Assembly: GCF_001447355.1 (NCBI RefSeq)
Contig: NZ_JXBW01000005.1
Location: 48,077 to 112,076, forward strand
Direction: 5' to 3'
Length of the DNA stretch: 64,000 bases
Source: Alicyclobacillus tolerans
GTDB taxonomy: Bacteria > Bacillota > Bacilli > Alicyclobacillales > Alicyclobacillaceae
Shown: positions 25,915 to 33,808 of the stretch, in pieces
Numbering within the stretch: the stretch's first letter is position 1
Layout of the letters: each line of letters begins with the position of its first letter
The notes under the pieces: model-generated
The model's database searches: none
Told to the model about the DNA's origin: nothing
Seen by the model: the letters and a program-made list of their open reading frames with translations, nothing else
Program-made: the position numbers and the translations under genes

Positions 25915-27102
25915 TTGCCTCTCTATGATTGGCTCGCCTGTGGTATGTATCTCATGAACGGGATGGCAACGGTCGCACTTGGCAGTGTATTACCAGTTTT
26001 CATTCACCACTATCAATCGTCCTATATGTTTGGTAGCGATCTTGTCTTTGCGCAATTTGTTGGCTATCTTGTCGGCGTCCCACTCTCACCGGTCCTCGTC
26101 AAGACGCGTGGCTACCCTGCAGCGATTGCCATGGCAGCAACCGCGACAGGCATTGCAGAAATCGTTTTTGGCACCCTGCCGACTGTTTGGTGGTGTATTG
26201 CGATGTCGCTCATCAATGGTGTTGGCATGGCTCTCTTACAAGCCACCATTTCGACATCGCTCGTCGAGTGGTTTCCCACCAGCCGCGCCGTCGTGATGAG
26301 TCGCACTGAGGCTGCTTTTGGGCTTGGTTGTGTGATCACCCCGCTCTTGGCAAGCTGGTTTATCCGTGTCGGCATATGGCGAATGGATTTTTTTGTCGTC
26401 GGGGCCCTCGCCGTCCTGCTTGCGGCGATCACGTTCATGACGCCGATTGTACAGCCAGAACACCACACAGGCCCAATCGACGCACCGACCGCAGCCGTGA
26501 ATATTGCCCGGCGGTCCGAGAAATGGCTGCTCTTTGCTCTCTTTATGTTCGCCATCCTCGTGTACGTCGGCGTCGAGTCGTGCGTCAACAACTTCTTCCC
26601 CGCCATTTTTGCGAACCACTTGCACCTCTCGGCAAGCACCGCGTCGCTTTCCGTCAGCTTGTTTTGGATAGCGATGGTCATCGGCCGCATGGCCACAGGT
26701 TGGGTCATTCGCAGATTGCCATACCGCCCATATCTCATGTTGGCGACCGGTGGTACGCTCGTCGTGATTTTGGCAATCGCGGCGACGCGTTTGCCGTTTG
26801 TTGCGTACATCGAAGCATGCGCCACCGGGATCTTCATGTCTGGCATCTATGTCGTCACGCTCGTCTTTGCCAATCACTCATTTCCGGAGATGACCACCCT
26901 CGTCACGCGCCTTGTCACCTTTTTTGCTGGAATTGGCGGCGCCATCGTGCCTACCGTTTTCGGTTGGCTGATCACGCGTTCCAGCACTGTTGTCGCGGTA
27001 CTTTGTCTCGGCCCCTTTGCTGCCATTCTGTTGATGACCATCGTCACTGCAAGCGCCTTTACACGATCGCGATCGCGCCTGTCACAAAGCACCGCTGGAT
27101 GA
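25915..27102 (+). CDS. Major facilitator superfamily transporter
   Basis: 395 aa if begun at TTG 25915, which has AAGGAGG eight bases upstream; an ATG at 25867 with a weaker GGAG would add 16 polar residues. About twelve membrane helices are visible, with a central cytoplasmic loop at about 190-210 (PIVQPEHHTGPIDAPT). Signature-like features are the VKTRGYPAAIA loop 2-3 region and RMATGWVIRRLPYRP in the second half. The substrate cannot be told; the sequence is not of the sugar-porter type seen in araE. Ends at a GC-rich hairpin (27107-27132). Confidence 0.8.
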   Translation: MPLYDWLACGMYLMNGMATVALGSVLPVFIHHYQSSYMFGSDLVFAQFVGYLVGVPLSPVLVKTRGYPAAIAMAATATGIAEIVFGTLPTVWWCIAMSLINGVGMALLQATISTSLVEWFPTSRAVVMSRTEAAFGLGCVITPLLASWFIRVGIWRMDFFVVGALAVLLAAITFMTPIVQPEHHTGPIDAPTAAVNIARRSEKWLLFALFMFAILVYVGVESCVNNFFPAIFANHLHLSASTASLSVSLFWIAMVIGRMATGWVIRRLPYRPYLMLATGGTLVVILAIAATRLPFVAYIEACATGIFMSGIYVVTLVFANHSFPEMTTLVTRLVTFFAGIGGAIVPTVFGWLITRSSTVVAVLCLGPFAAILLMTIVTASAFTRSRSRLSQSTAG

Positions 27103-27106
27103 ACGA

Positions 27107-27132
27107 GCAAAGGGCGGTCTCCCGCCCTTTGC
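27107..27132. terminator. Hairpin between convergent transporter genes
   Basis: GCAAAGGGCGG (27107-27117) and CCGCCCTTTGC (27122-27132) form a perfect 11-bp stem with a four-base loop. Confidence 0.65.
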
Positions 27133-27176
27133 CACCTTACCGAACATACTTGGCATGTGCCTAGACTGTCCTGCAT

Positions 27177-28562
27177 CTATGCCAGCAGAATCGCGACGAC
27201 CGTCGCCACCGCCAAGCCGCAGATGACGGGGACGAAGTTGCGGCGCGTCAACTCCTCCGGATCGCACCCTGTCACACCTGCAATGTCGAGTACGCCCCAC
27301 GGAACCAAGGTGCCACCACCGCTCCACACGGATCCCATCTGACCGAGCGCAGCAAGCAAGGCCACGTTCGCACCAATCGGCGTGCCTAACGCTTGCGCCA
27401 ATGTCCCTACCAACACGAGACCGGAAAAACCCGAGCCGTCCAATCCTGCGATCACGCCGACTAGCACGATAATAATCGCCACCGGCGCAACCGAAAGCGG
27501 CACATGTGCGGCCAGGGCCTTGCCAAGGTCGAGCAGGAAACCAGGCGCACCATTGCCTAAGATCTGGGGCGAAACGTCAGGAGAGCCCATAAAGAAAAAT
27601 CCGGCGATGGGGATAACCGGCGCAAAGACGCGGATCGAGAAAATAAACCCATCCTGCAGGAACGTCATGACAGCGGCCGGGGCCTTGGGGCCGTACTCCA
27701 AAATCGCGATCGCAAGGAATAATAGAAGTGCCACACCGCCAATGAATGCGGTTGCGTCACCGCCGCGCAAAGGCAGGAGAATGGCACCGCCGCGCAAAGG
27801 CAGGAGAATGGTGGTCAATATCGTCGCCAGAAAGGCCAATGGCACGACGACGGCAGCAAATTTGGCGGCAACGCCAAACTCGGTGCGCACCTGCGCCGCC
27901 TGCACTTCGCCCACGGATAGCTTGCCGCGGCGCATATCGCGACGCAAGAACAGATAGCCAAGCACCGTGCTGACCACGCCTGTCGCCAACACCAGCGGCA
28001 CGCTCGCCTGCAATACCGAAGTCACCGAAACACCTGCGGCCGAACTGGTCAGCTTGGGTGCACCTTGAATGACAAAGTCACCGGAAAGTGCAATGCCGTG
28101 GCCGAACAGGTTCATCGTCATGGCCGCGCCAATCAGCGGCAAGCCTGCGCGCATGGCAATCGGCGTCATCAGCGGCGCGACCATCATCGTTGCCGGCGTC
28201 GGCCAGACAAACAGCGAGACGGCACCTTTGATCAGCCCTGTACCCCAAAAGGCGACGCCAGGTGTTTTAACGGAGTTGCGAAATGGCCGAAGCAGGAGTT
28301 GGTCCGCCCCAATCCGCTCCATCAAGCGCAACAGCGCGACCATCAGGCCAATGATGATGATGATCCCCAAGAGGTTTGTTGCACTCGCCAAGTTCGCATT
28401 GTACAGCGTCTGCAACCCTTTCACGAAACTGTGCGTGTACACCCAGCCGATGGCGAACGTACCCAACACACAGATGGGTATGACGCCTTTGCGGAGAGCC
28501 ATCCCAATGACGACCAGGACGACCACGGCCAGGTAAATCCAATGTGAAGGCGTAAGATGCAT
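27177..28562 (-). CDS. Polytopic permease of ion-transporter type (GntP/DcuC-like), substrate unknown
   Basis: 461 aa from ATG 28562 (GGGGGG six bases upstream). Eleven to twelve hydrophobic segments, with re-entrant-looking stretches WPTPATMMVAPLMTPIAMRAG and LDGSGFSGLVLVGTLAQALG, and a C-terminal CDPEELTRRNFVPV tail. The organisation resembles organic-acid/gluconate permeases of the ion-transporter superfamily, but I cannot name a family securely. In the middle cytoplasmic loop the segment ILLPLRGGA occurs twice in tandem owing to a perfect 27-bp duplication at 27758-27811. No catabolic gene is adjacent to hint at substrate. Confidence 0.7.
   Translation of the reverse strand: MHLTPSHWIYLAVVVLVVIGMALRKGVIPICVLGTFAIGWVYTHSFVKGLQTLYNANLASATNLLGIIIIIGLMVALLRLMERIGADQLLLRPFRNSVKTPGVAFWGTGLIKGAVSLFVWPTPATMMVAPLMTPIAMRAGLPLIGAAMTMNLFGHGIALSGDFVIQGAPKLTSSAAGVSVTSVLQASVPLVLATGVVSTVLGYLFLRRDMRRGKLSVGEVQAAQVRTEFGVAAKFAAVVVPLAFLATILTTILLPLRGGAILLPLRGGDATAFIGGVALLLFLAIAILEYGPKAPAAVMTFLQDGFIFSIRVFAPVIPIAGFFFMGSPDVSPQILGNGAPGFLLDLGKALAAHVPLSVAPVAIIIVLVGVIAGLDGSGFSGLVLVGTLAQALGTPIGANVALLAALGQMGSVWSGGGTLVPWGVLDIAGVTGCDPEELTRRNFVPVICGLAVATVVAILLA
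27758..27811. repeat. Perfect 27-bp tandem duplication inside the permease gene
   Basis: 27758-27784 and 27785-27811 are identical (begin CACCGCCGCGCAAAGGCAGG). Nine codons are duplicated in frame, giving ILLPLRGG twice. Confidence 0.97.
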
Positions 28563-28669
28563 GCCATGCCCCCCCAACCCGTATAGGCTGATGTTGGGGC
28601 ATCATATGGCGAGCGCTGCAACAGGGTTACGGGTTGCACGCGGCAATTTGCGATGGACGTGCTGACATG

Positions 28670-28707
28670 AAAACGGCGGGCCGCCAGAAGGAGCGGCCCG
28701 CCGTTTT
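28670..28707 (-). terminator. Strong terminator after the 42-aa membrane protein gene
   Basis: AAAACGGCGGGCCGC (28670-28684) and GCGGCCCGCCGTTTT (28693-28707) form a perfect 15-bp stem with T-run on both strands; placed downstream of the small gene at 28737. Confidence 0.85.
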
Positions 28708-28736
28708 CTGCGTGCGATGTACGCAACACTTACCGC

Positions 28737-28865
28737 TTAGTACATGCCGCCTGCACAGCTACAGCTGCTTGCAGCGACACCGACAGCCGGTACTAAGAGG
28801 AAGAACAATACGAAGATAATCAAGAACACCACTGCCCAACGCGTGTATCCACCAAATGTACCCAT
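28737..28865 (-). CDS. 42-aa membrane miniprotein, YjcZ-like sporulation type
   Basis: Starts at ATG 28865 with AAAGGGGAA upstream and ends TAA at 28737; it is followed by a strong terminator. The protein begins MGTFGGYTRW, has one hydrophobic helix at residues 11-32 and ends SSCSCAGGMY. Gly/Tyr-rich N-terminus, a single helix rich in Phe/Val/Leu/Ile and tiny size match the YjcZ/YhcZ-type short sporulation proteins of Bacilli, although the Cys-x-Cys end is unusual for them. It is too short for routine gene callers. Function unknown; an association with spore membranes is inference from the family resemblance. Confidence 0.65.
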   Translation of the reverse strand: MGTFGGYTRWAVVFLIIFVLFFLLVPAVGVAASSCSCAGGMY

Positions 28866-28954
28866 GAACCAATTCCCCTTTCGGTTAGGAATGGTCCATC
28901 GTACGTCCGCATTTGTATCGACACAACCGACAAGGGCCGTGACCTTTTACATAC

Positions 28955-30253
28955 TTACTTGCGCACTTGTCCGTCTCCGTGCACGACGTACTTGTAACTT
29001 GTCAATTCACGCAGTCCCATCGGCCCGCGCGCGTGCAATTTTTGCGTCGAAATGCCGATCTCGGCACCAAACCCAAACTCAAAGCCATCGGTGAAGCGCG
29101 ACGATGCGTTATGATACACCACCGCCGCGTCCACCCTCCGTAAAAACTGTTGAGCCGCTGCCTCGTCTTCGGTCACAATCACTTCCGAATGCAAGGTCCC
29201 ATAGCGCTCAATATGCGCAATTGCGTCGTCCAACGAATCCACCACGCGGACGGCGAGCGTCAGTGCGAGATACTCAGTCGCCCAGTCCTCCTCGGTTGCA
29301 TGTTTTACGCCATCCGTGAGGCCGGCTTCGGCTAGCACCGCATACGCACGCTCACACACGCGCAACTCGACACCTTTGGCACGCAGAGCCTTGGCAGCCT
29401 GCGGCAGCCAGACCTTTGCCACGTCCTGATGTACCAAAAGCGTTTCGGCGGCGTTGCAGACAGACGGGCGATGCGTCTTCGCGTTGACGACAATGGGCGT
29501 GGCCTTGGCAAAGTCCGCCGCCTGATCGACATACACATGGCAATTGCCGACGCCCGTTTCGATGACCGGCACGGTGGCGTTTTCGACGACGCGCCGAATC
29601 AAACCTTCGCCGCCGCGCGGGATGGCGAGATCGACCAAGCCGCGTGCACGAATGATGAAGTCGACCGTTTCGCGCTCCGTCCGCTCAATAAGCAACACGG
29701 CATCGCTTGGCAAACCGGCCGCCGCGATCCCCCGGTGCAATGCCCGCACAATCGCCTGGTTGCTTTGCAGCGCCTCGCGCCCCCCCCGCAACACGGCCAC
29801 ATTGCCGGTCTTCAATGCCAACCCAGCCGCATCGACCGTGACGTTTGGGCGAGCTTCGTAAATCATCGCGACAACGCCCATCGGCACGCGAAGCTTGCGG
29901 ATATCCAGGCCATTCGGGCGCACAAAGTGCTCCATCTGCTCCCCCACCGGGTCTGGCAGTTCGATGAGAGCCTCCAGCCCAGCCACCATCTGCTCGATCC
30001 GCCGCTCATCCAGGGCGAGCCGGTCGATCCGCGCTTCCGGTAGCCCTGCTTCGCGAGCCGCGGCGACGTCGGCCGCATTCGCAGCAAGGATTGCCGCGCG
30101 ATCCGCCCATAGAGCCTCCCCCATCTTGCGCAGGGCGTCATTTTTCTGTTTGGTCGGCGCAATGGCCAGCGTGCGCTTCGCCGCTTGGGCGCGCCGAAGC
30201 ACGTCGGCGACCGCTTTCTGCAGCTCCAGCGCGCCATCGAAAATCTCCGTCAT
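28955..30253 (-). CDS. proA: Gamma-glutamyl phosphate reductase
   Basis: 432 aa. Start ATG 30253 overlaps the proB stop (ATGA). The aldehyde-dehydrogenase-type fold carries the ProA motifs MIYEARPNVTVDAAGLALKTGN, GGRE, IPRGGEGLIR, VCNAAETLLVH (catalytic Cys) and YHNASSRFTDGFEFGFGAEIGIST. It reduces gamma-glutamyl phosphate with NADPH to glutamate semialdehyde, the second step of proline synthesis. Forms with proB a two-gene operon in the cytoplasm; length is typical. No internal damage. Proline is also a compatible solute in these bacteria. Confidence 0.97.
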   Translation of the reverse strand: MTEIFDGALELQKAVADVLRRAQAAKRTLAIAPTKQKNDALRKMGEALWADRAAILAANAADVAAAREAGLPEARIDRLALDERRIEQMVAGLEALIELPDPVGEQMEHFVRPNGLDIRKLRVPMGVVAMIYEARPNVTVDAAGLALKTGNVAVLRGGREALQSNQAIVRALHRGIAAAGLPSDAVLLIERTERETVDFIIRARGLVDLAIPRGGEGLIRRVVENATVPVIETGVGNCHVYVDQAADFAKATPIVVNAKTHRPSVCNAAETLLVHQDVAKVWLPQAAKALRAKGVELRVCERAYAVLAEAGLTDGVKHATEEDWATEYLALTLAVRVVDSLDDAIAHIERYGTLHSEVIVTEDEAAAQQFLRRVDAAVVYHNASSRFTDGFEFGFGAEIGISTQKLHARGPMGLRELTSYKYVVHGDGQVRK

Positions 30254-31377
30254 CTCGCATTCGCCTCCATCACGAGCACCATGTCGTTGCGGTGTACCAC
30301 TTCGTGCACGTTGTGCAAGTCCTCACCGGATCGGCGGCGCGCCAGCAAATCGTCGAGATCGCGAGCGGAAAAACTCGTGATGCCCTTGCCCACCGGATCG
30401 CCCTTTACGTTTTGCAGAAGAATGACCGCTCCTTCTTGGAAGTCACCGGTGACCGAGACAATGCCAGGCACGAGCAAGCTCCCTCCGCCTGTGAGCAGCG
30501 CGTGCACGGCGCCGGCGTCAATGGTTAGTGCACCTTCTGGTTTCGGCGCGTGCATCAGCCACGACTTGCGCAGGCTCACCGGTTGCGCAGCCGGCAAGAA
30601 GCGCGTCCCCACAGGCTCGCCGGACAAGGCGCGGCGCAACACATCGGGTGTCTGTGCGCTGGCGATCACGACTTCGACCCCCGCCTGTACCGCCGCCTTG
30701 GCAGCGATCATTTTCGTGCGCATGCCTCCCGTGCCGACGGCACTGCCCGCACCCCCTGCCAGCCGTTCGATCTCGTCCGTGATTTCAGCGACCTCATCGA
30801 TGCGCGTTGCCTCCGGATGTGTGCGCGGATTGGCCGTGTACAGACCATCGATGTCGGTCAGCAAGACGAGTTTATCCGCCTCTGAGACCAACGCAGCAAG
30901 ACCCGCGAGTGAGTCGTTGTCGCCAAACCGGATTTCCTCAACGGCCACCGTGTCGTTTTCGTTGATGATGGGTACGATCTCATGTCGCAGCAAGGCCTGC
31001 ACCGTGTTCCGAATATGCACAAACCGCTTGCGATCTTCGACATCCGCGCGCGTCAGCAGCAACTGCCCCACATACAGACCCTCTCGCGCAAACAGCCGCT
31101 CGTACTCCTCCATAAGCGCCGTCTGCCCAACCGCCGCGGCCGCTTGCTTCTCAGGCATCGAGATACGGGCACGCTGCCAGCCTAGCTTGCCAAGCCCTGC
31201 AGCAATCGCACCCGAGGACACCAGCACAACGTGCCAACGCCCTTCTCTTTGTAGCTCTGCGATCTGCTTGACCAACCGTTCCATCTTTGCGACCGACAAC
31301 ACCCCAGCGCCATCTGTCAGGGAACTCGATCCGACTTTCACGACAGCCCGTTGCCGACGCCTCGCTCCGATACTCAT
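30250..31377 (-). CDS. proB: Glutamate 5-kinase with PUA domain
   Basis: 375 aa from ATG 31377 (GAGGCGAAGTTCA upstream); a frame opening at 31416 has no ribosome binding site. N-terminal amino-acid kinase domain: AVVKVGSSSLTDG, LVSSGAIAAGLGKLG, PIINENDTVAVEEIRFGDND and GTGGMRTKMIAAKAA. C-terminal PUA domain from about 285 (GALTIDAGAVHALLTGGGSLL). It phosphorylates glutamate to gamma-glutamyl phosphate and is usually inhibited by proline. Overlaps proA by four bases, ensuring balanced synthesis of the channel-forming pair. Confidence 0.97.
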   Translation of the reverse strand: MSIGARRRQRAVVKVGSSSLTDGAGVLSVAKMERLVKQIAELQREGRWHVVLVSSGAIAAGLGKLGWQRARISMPEKQAAAAVGQTALMEEYERLFAREGLYVGQLLLTRADVEDRKRFVHIRNTVQALLRHEIVPIINENDTVAVEEIRFGDNDSLAGLAALVSEADKLVLLTDIDGLYTANPRTHPEATRIDEVAEITDEIERLAGGAGSAVGTGGMRTKMIAAKAAVQAGVEVVIASAQTPDVLRRALSGEPVGTRFLPAAQPVSLRKSWLMHAPKPEGALTIDAGAVHALLTGGGSLLVPGIVSVTGDFQEGAVILLQNVKGDPVGKGITSFSARDLDDLLARRRSGEDLHNVHEVVHRNDMVLVMEANAR

Positions 31378-31470
31378 TGAACTTCGCCTCAACTTGTTTA
31401 TAGTGCTGGAATCCACAGGGTGTTAGTTCTCAAGCTGTTCCTCATCAGGTAGGTTTCCATGACCGAGTAA

Positions 31471-32334
31471 CTAGCGCGCAAGGCGCGTACATAACCGTCC
31501 AAGCCCATCAATTTCACAGACAATCTCGTCGCCGGCATCTAACCAACGCTGTTCTGCCATACCGAGAATGACCCCTTCCGGTGTACCTGTATAAATGAGG
31601 TCGCCCGGCTCGAGCGTCATGACCTGCGACAAATCCGCAATGACTTCTGCAACGCTGAAAATCATGTCGGCCGTCGTCGAGTCCTGGCGCAACTCCCCAT
31701 TTACCCAGGTACGCAGGTGCAGAGCCTGCGGGTCTGGCACTTCGTCGGCCGTCACCAGGTACGGGCCAAGGGGTGCAAATCCATCAATGGCCTTGCCGTA
31801 CAGCCACTGGCTATTGCGCATCTGCAAGTCGCGGGCACTCAGGTCGTTGCCGACAGCGTACCCGTACACTGCCCTTAAGGCTTCCTCGACGGACACCTGA
31901 CGGATGCGCTGTCCGATCACGGCGACAAGTTCAACCTCATAGTCACATTGCTTGGCAACTGGCGGAATCGTCACCGTTTCCCGATGCCCAGACAGACTGT
32001 TCGAAAATTTGGTGAAATATACAGGCGATGCCGGAATCGCCATGTTCGACTCCTCGGCGTGCTTGCAATAATTGAGCCCTACGCAAATGATTTTATCTGG
32101 ATGGGTAACAGGCGGCGCAAACACGACGTCATCCACAGGTAGTGCGACACTTCCTTGCACGTACACTTTTTGAAGTTGCGCCGTTGCCTGCTCGCCCCCT
32201 GCCAGCGCAGCCATGACACTCAAAGGCGCTTCGACACCTAGTGCATGCGCGCTGGCTGCGACGTCGACGACATGGCGCTCACGCACCAGCCCTAAACGGA
32301 CGGCTCCGTCCTGGTAAAACGAACATAGTTTCAT
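31471..32334 (-). CDS. Fumarylacetoacetate hydrolase (FAH) family protein
   Basis: 287 aa from ATG 32334 (GAAAGGTG nine bases upstream). FAH-fold signatures include the family motif IICVGLNYCKHAEES, the metal-ligand region with SNSLSGHRETVTIPP and CDYEVELVAVIGQ, and YAVGNDLSARDLQM, then GDLIYTGTPEGVILGM near the end. Members act as hydrolases, isomerases or decarboxylases on 2-oxo/enol dicarboxylates (acylpyruvates, 2-hydroxyhepta-dienedioates, oxaloacetate). Substrate undetermined. Not obviously linked with proBA or with the LacI gene that diverges from it. Confidence 0.88.
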   Translation of the reverse strand: MKLCSFYQDGAVRLGLVRERHVVDVAASAHALGVEAPLSVMAALAGGEQATAQLQKVYVQGSVALPVDDVVFAPPVTHPDKIICVGLNYCKHAEESNMAIPASPVYFTKFSNSLSGHRETVTIPPVAKQCDYEVELVAVIGQRIRQVSVEEALRAVYGYAVGNDLSARDLQMRNSQWLYGKAIDGFAPLGPYLVTADEVPDPQALHLRTWVNGELRQDSTTADMIFSVAEVIADLSQVMTLEPGDLIYTGTPEGVILGMAEQRWLDAGDEIVCEIDGLGRLCTRLAR

Positions 32335-32432
32335 GATCAACGGCACCTTTCTGGATTACTTTAAATGGGAACAATCATTTAGCAGGATTGTGTTTAAAAC
32401 ACTGTAGATTTTTCAATCCGGTCTGTGCATGA

Positions 32433-32446
32433 TGATATTTATATCA
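32433..32446 (+). promoter_or_regulatory. Possible autoregulatory operator of the xyloside LacI gene
   Basis: TGATATTTATATCA, a dyad with the TGATAT/ATATCA half-sites seen at 33571 and 33754 but with two central bases instead of ACGT. Lies 87 bases upstream of the regulator start. Confidence 0.4.
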
Positions 32447-32519
32447 TTGTAGCAAAAGGCAGACACCCCTGCTGTCCCTTTTGCGGTTTATCAAATGCTT
32501 GGACAAAGGATTTGTTGCT

Positions 32520-33542
32520 ATGAAGGAAAGAAAGCGGATTACCAAGAAAGCAATCGCTGAACAATTGGGACTTTCCATCTCAACCGTTGACCGCGCACTT
32601 AACGGGCGAGGGAGCGTTAAGCCCGATACATTGCGCCGCATTCTAGAAGCCGCCGAGCAACTAGAATATTCAGTGAACAGGTCGGCAAGCTTACTGTCGA
32701 AGGGACGTGAGGTCACCATTGGAGTAGTCCTGCACGAATATCCATCTGACTTTTGGTCACAAATTGCAATGGGCGTTGAAGACGCAATAATGGAATTGCG
32801 CGACTTCGGATTACACATTGAGTGGCTGCATGTGTCAGACACAGACGAATCCAGTTGCGCCCAAATCTCCGAGTGGCTCTCCGGGACTAAGGGTGATGGG
32901 CTCGCATTGCCTGGAGGTAACATGAGCTATGTAGATATTATCGACCGAGCTATCGACAGTGGGACGCCTGTCTGCACGTTTAATATTGATGCACCAAGCA
33001 GCAAACGACTATTCTACGTTGGATGCGACTACGTCAACGCTGGTCGACTCGCGGCCGAGTTAATAGCGAAGTTATTACGAGGCACCGGAAAGGTTGCACT
33101 CATCACGGACTCCTGGACCTCGCTGCAATCTCAACAAAAGATTATAGGATTTCGTGAAGAACTCTCTCGGCACCCAGGAGTCAAATTGGTAGGGCCCCTG
33201 AAAATGGAAACCGAAGATTGTGAAAGATCCATCCAAAACATGGAGCAGGATTTATCGGCCAATTACGGCATATATGTTTCAAATGCGGAGGTACACAGCT
33301 TTGCCAAGTCTCAAGTTGCAAAAGGCAAGGTTCTTATAGGTCACGACATGAGCCCACTTGTTCTGGAAGGTTTACATAATGGAACGATCACGGCGGTAAT
33401 ATCCCAAGATCCGAGACGACAGGGATACTTGCCTATTAAAAAGCTGTTCTCGCATATCGCCCTCGGCGAAGAAATTAGTCGAACAGCGTACATGACACGA
33501 TTGGAAATTGTTATGCGAGAGAATGCAGCGTTCTACGTCTAA
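32520..33542 (+). CDS. LacI-family regulator of the alpha-xyloside cluster
   Basis: 340 aa from ATG 32520 (AAAGGA nine bases upstream); the frame opens at 32481 without a ribosome binding site. HTH: ITKKAIAEQLGLSISTVDRALNG, hinge NRSASLLSKGREVTIGVVL, then a Peripla_BP-type sugar sensor. The STVDRALNGRGSV variant belongs to a subgroup often found next to sugar ABC importers. It directly precedes and is co-oriented with the importer and alpha-xylosidase genes, with palindromic TGATATACGTATATCA-type sites flanking the intergenic region, the likely operators. Base composition is visibly lower in GC than in the mal region. The effector is presumably an alpha-xyloside or xylose (inference). Confidence 0.85.
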   Translation: MKERKRITKKAIAEQLGLSISTVDRALNGRGSVKPDTLRRILEAAEQLEYSVNRSASLLSKGREVTIGVVLHEYPSDFWSQIAMGVEDAIMELRDFGLHIEWLHVSDTDESSCAQISEWLSGTKGDGLALPGGNMSYVDIIDRAIDSGTPVCTFNIDAPSSKRLFYVGCDYVNAGRLAAELIAKLLRGTGKVALITDSWTSLQSQQKIIGFREELSRHPGVKLVGPLKMETEDCERSIQNMEQDLSANYGIYVSNAEVHSFAKSQVAKGKVLIGHDMSPLVLEGLHNGTITAVISQDPRRQGYLPIKKLFSHIALGEEISRTAYMTRLEIVMRENAAFYV

Positions 33543-33570
33543 TTAGCCCGCACAGTTTTGAACCTTATTT

Positions 33571-33586
33571 TGATATACGTATATCA
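33571..33586 (+). promoter_or_regulatory. Palindromic LacI-type operator, site 1
   Basis: TGATATACGTATATCA, a perfect 16-bp palindrome with central CG, 29 bases after the regulator stop and 238 before the binding-protein start. Confidence 0.8.
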
Positions 33587-33685
33587 ATCCTGTTTGTTCT
33601 ACAAAGGCAAATGCGTATCACCATATTACTGTTTACATCCGAGCAGACGCGATTTACAATGGCTTTACCAAGACCACACAAAACC

Positions 33686-33701
33686 ATGCAAGCGGTTTCT
33701 A
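33686..33701 (+). promoter_or_regulatory. cre-like catabolite site upstream of the xyloside importer
   Basis: ATGCAAGCGGTTTCTA fits the CcpA consensus WTGNNARCGNWWWCAW at 15 of 16 positions (CT for CA). Confidence 0.5.
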
Positions 33702-33753
33702 GCTTATTTTTGCATCACACCTTAGCGAATGGTGGTGATACTCGACTCAAAAT

Positions 33754-33769
33754 TGACATACGTATATCA
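33754..33769 (+). promoter_or_regulatory. Palindromic LacI-type operator, site 2
   Basis: TGACATACGTATATCA differs from site 1 by one base and overlaps TTGACA (33753-33758), a consensus -35; occupancy would block RNA polymerase. Spacing of 183 bp between the sites would allow DNA looping. Confidence 0.8.
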
Positions 33770-33808
33770 TTTTTTTGACGTAAATAATTCATTCTTGGGG
33801 GGAAGATC

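Noticed and set aside
26236..26877. 213- and 244-codon antisense frames in the MFS gene
   Set aside because: Highly charged mirror frames of a membrane protein gene; no ribosome binding site.
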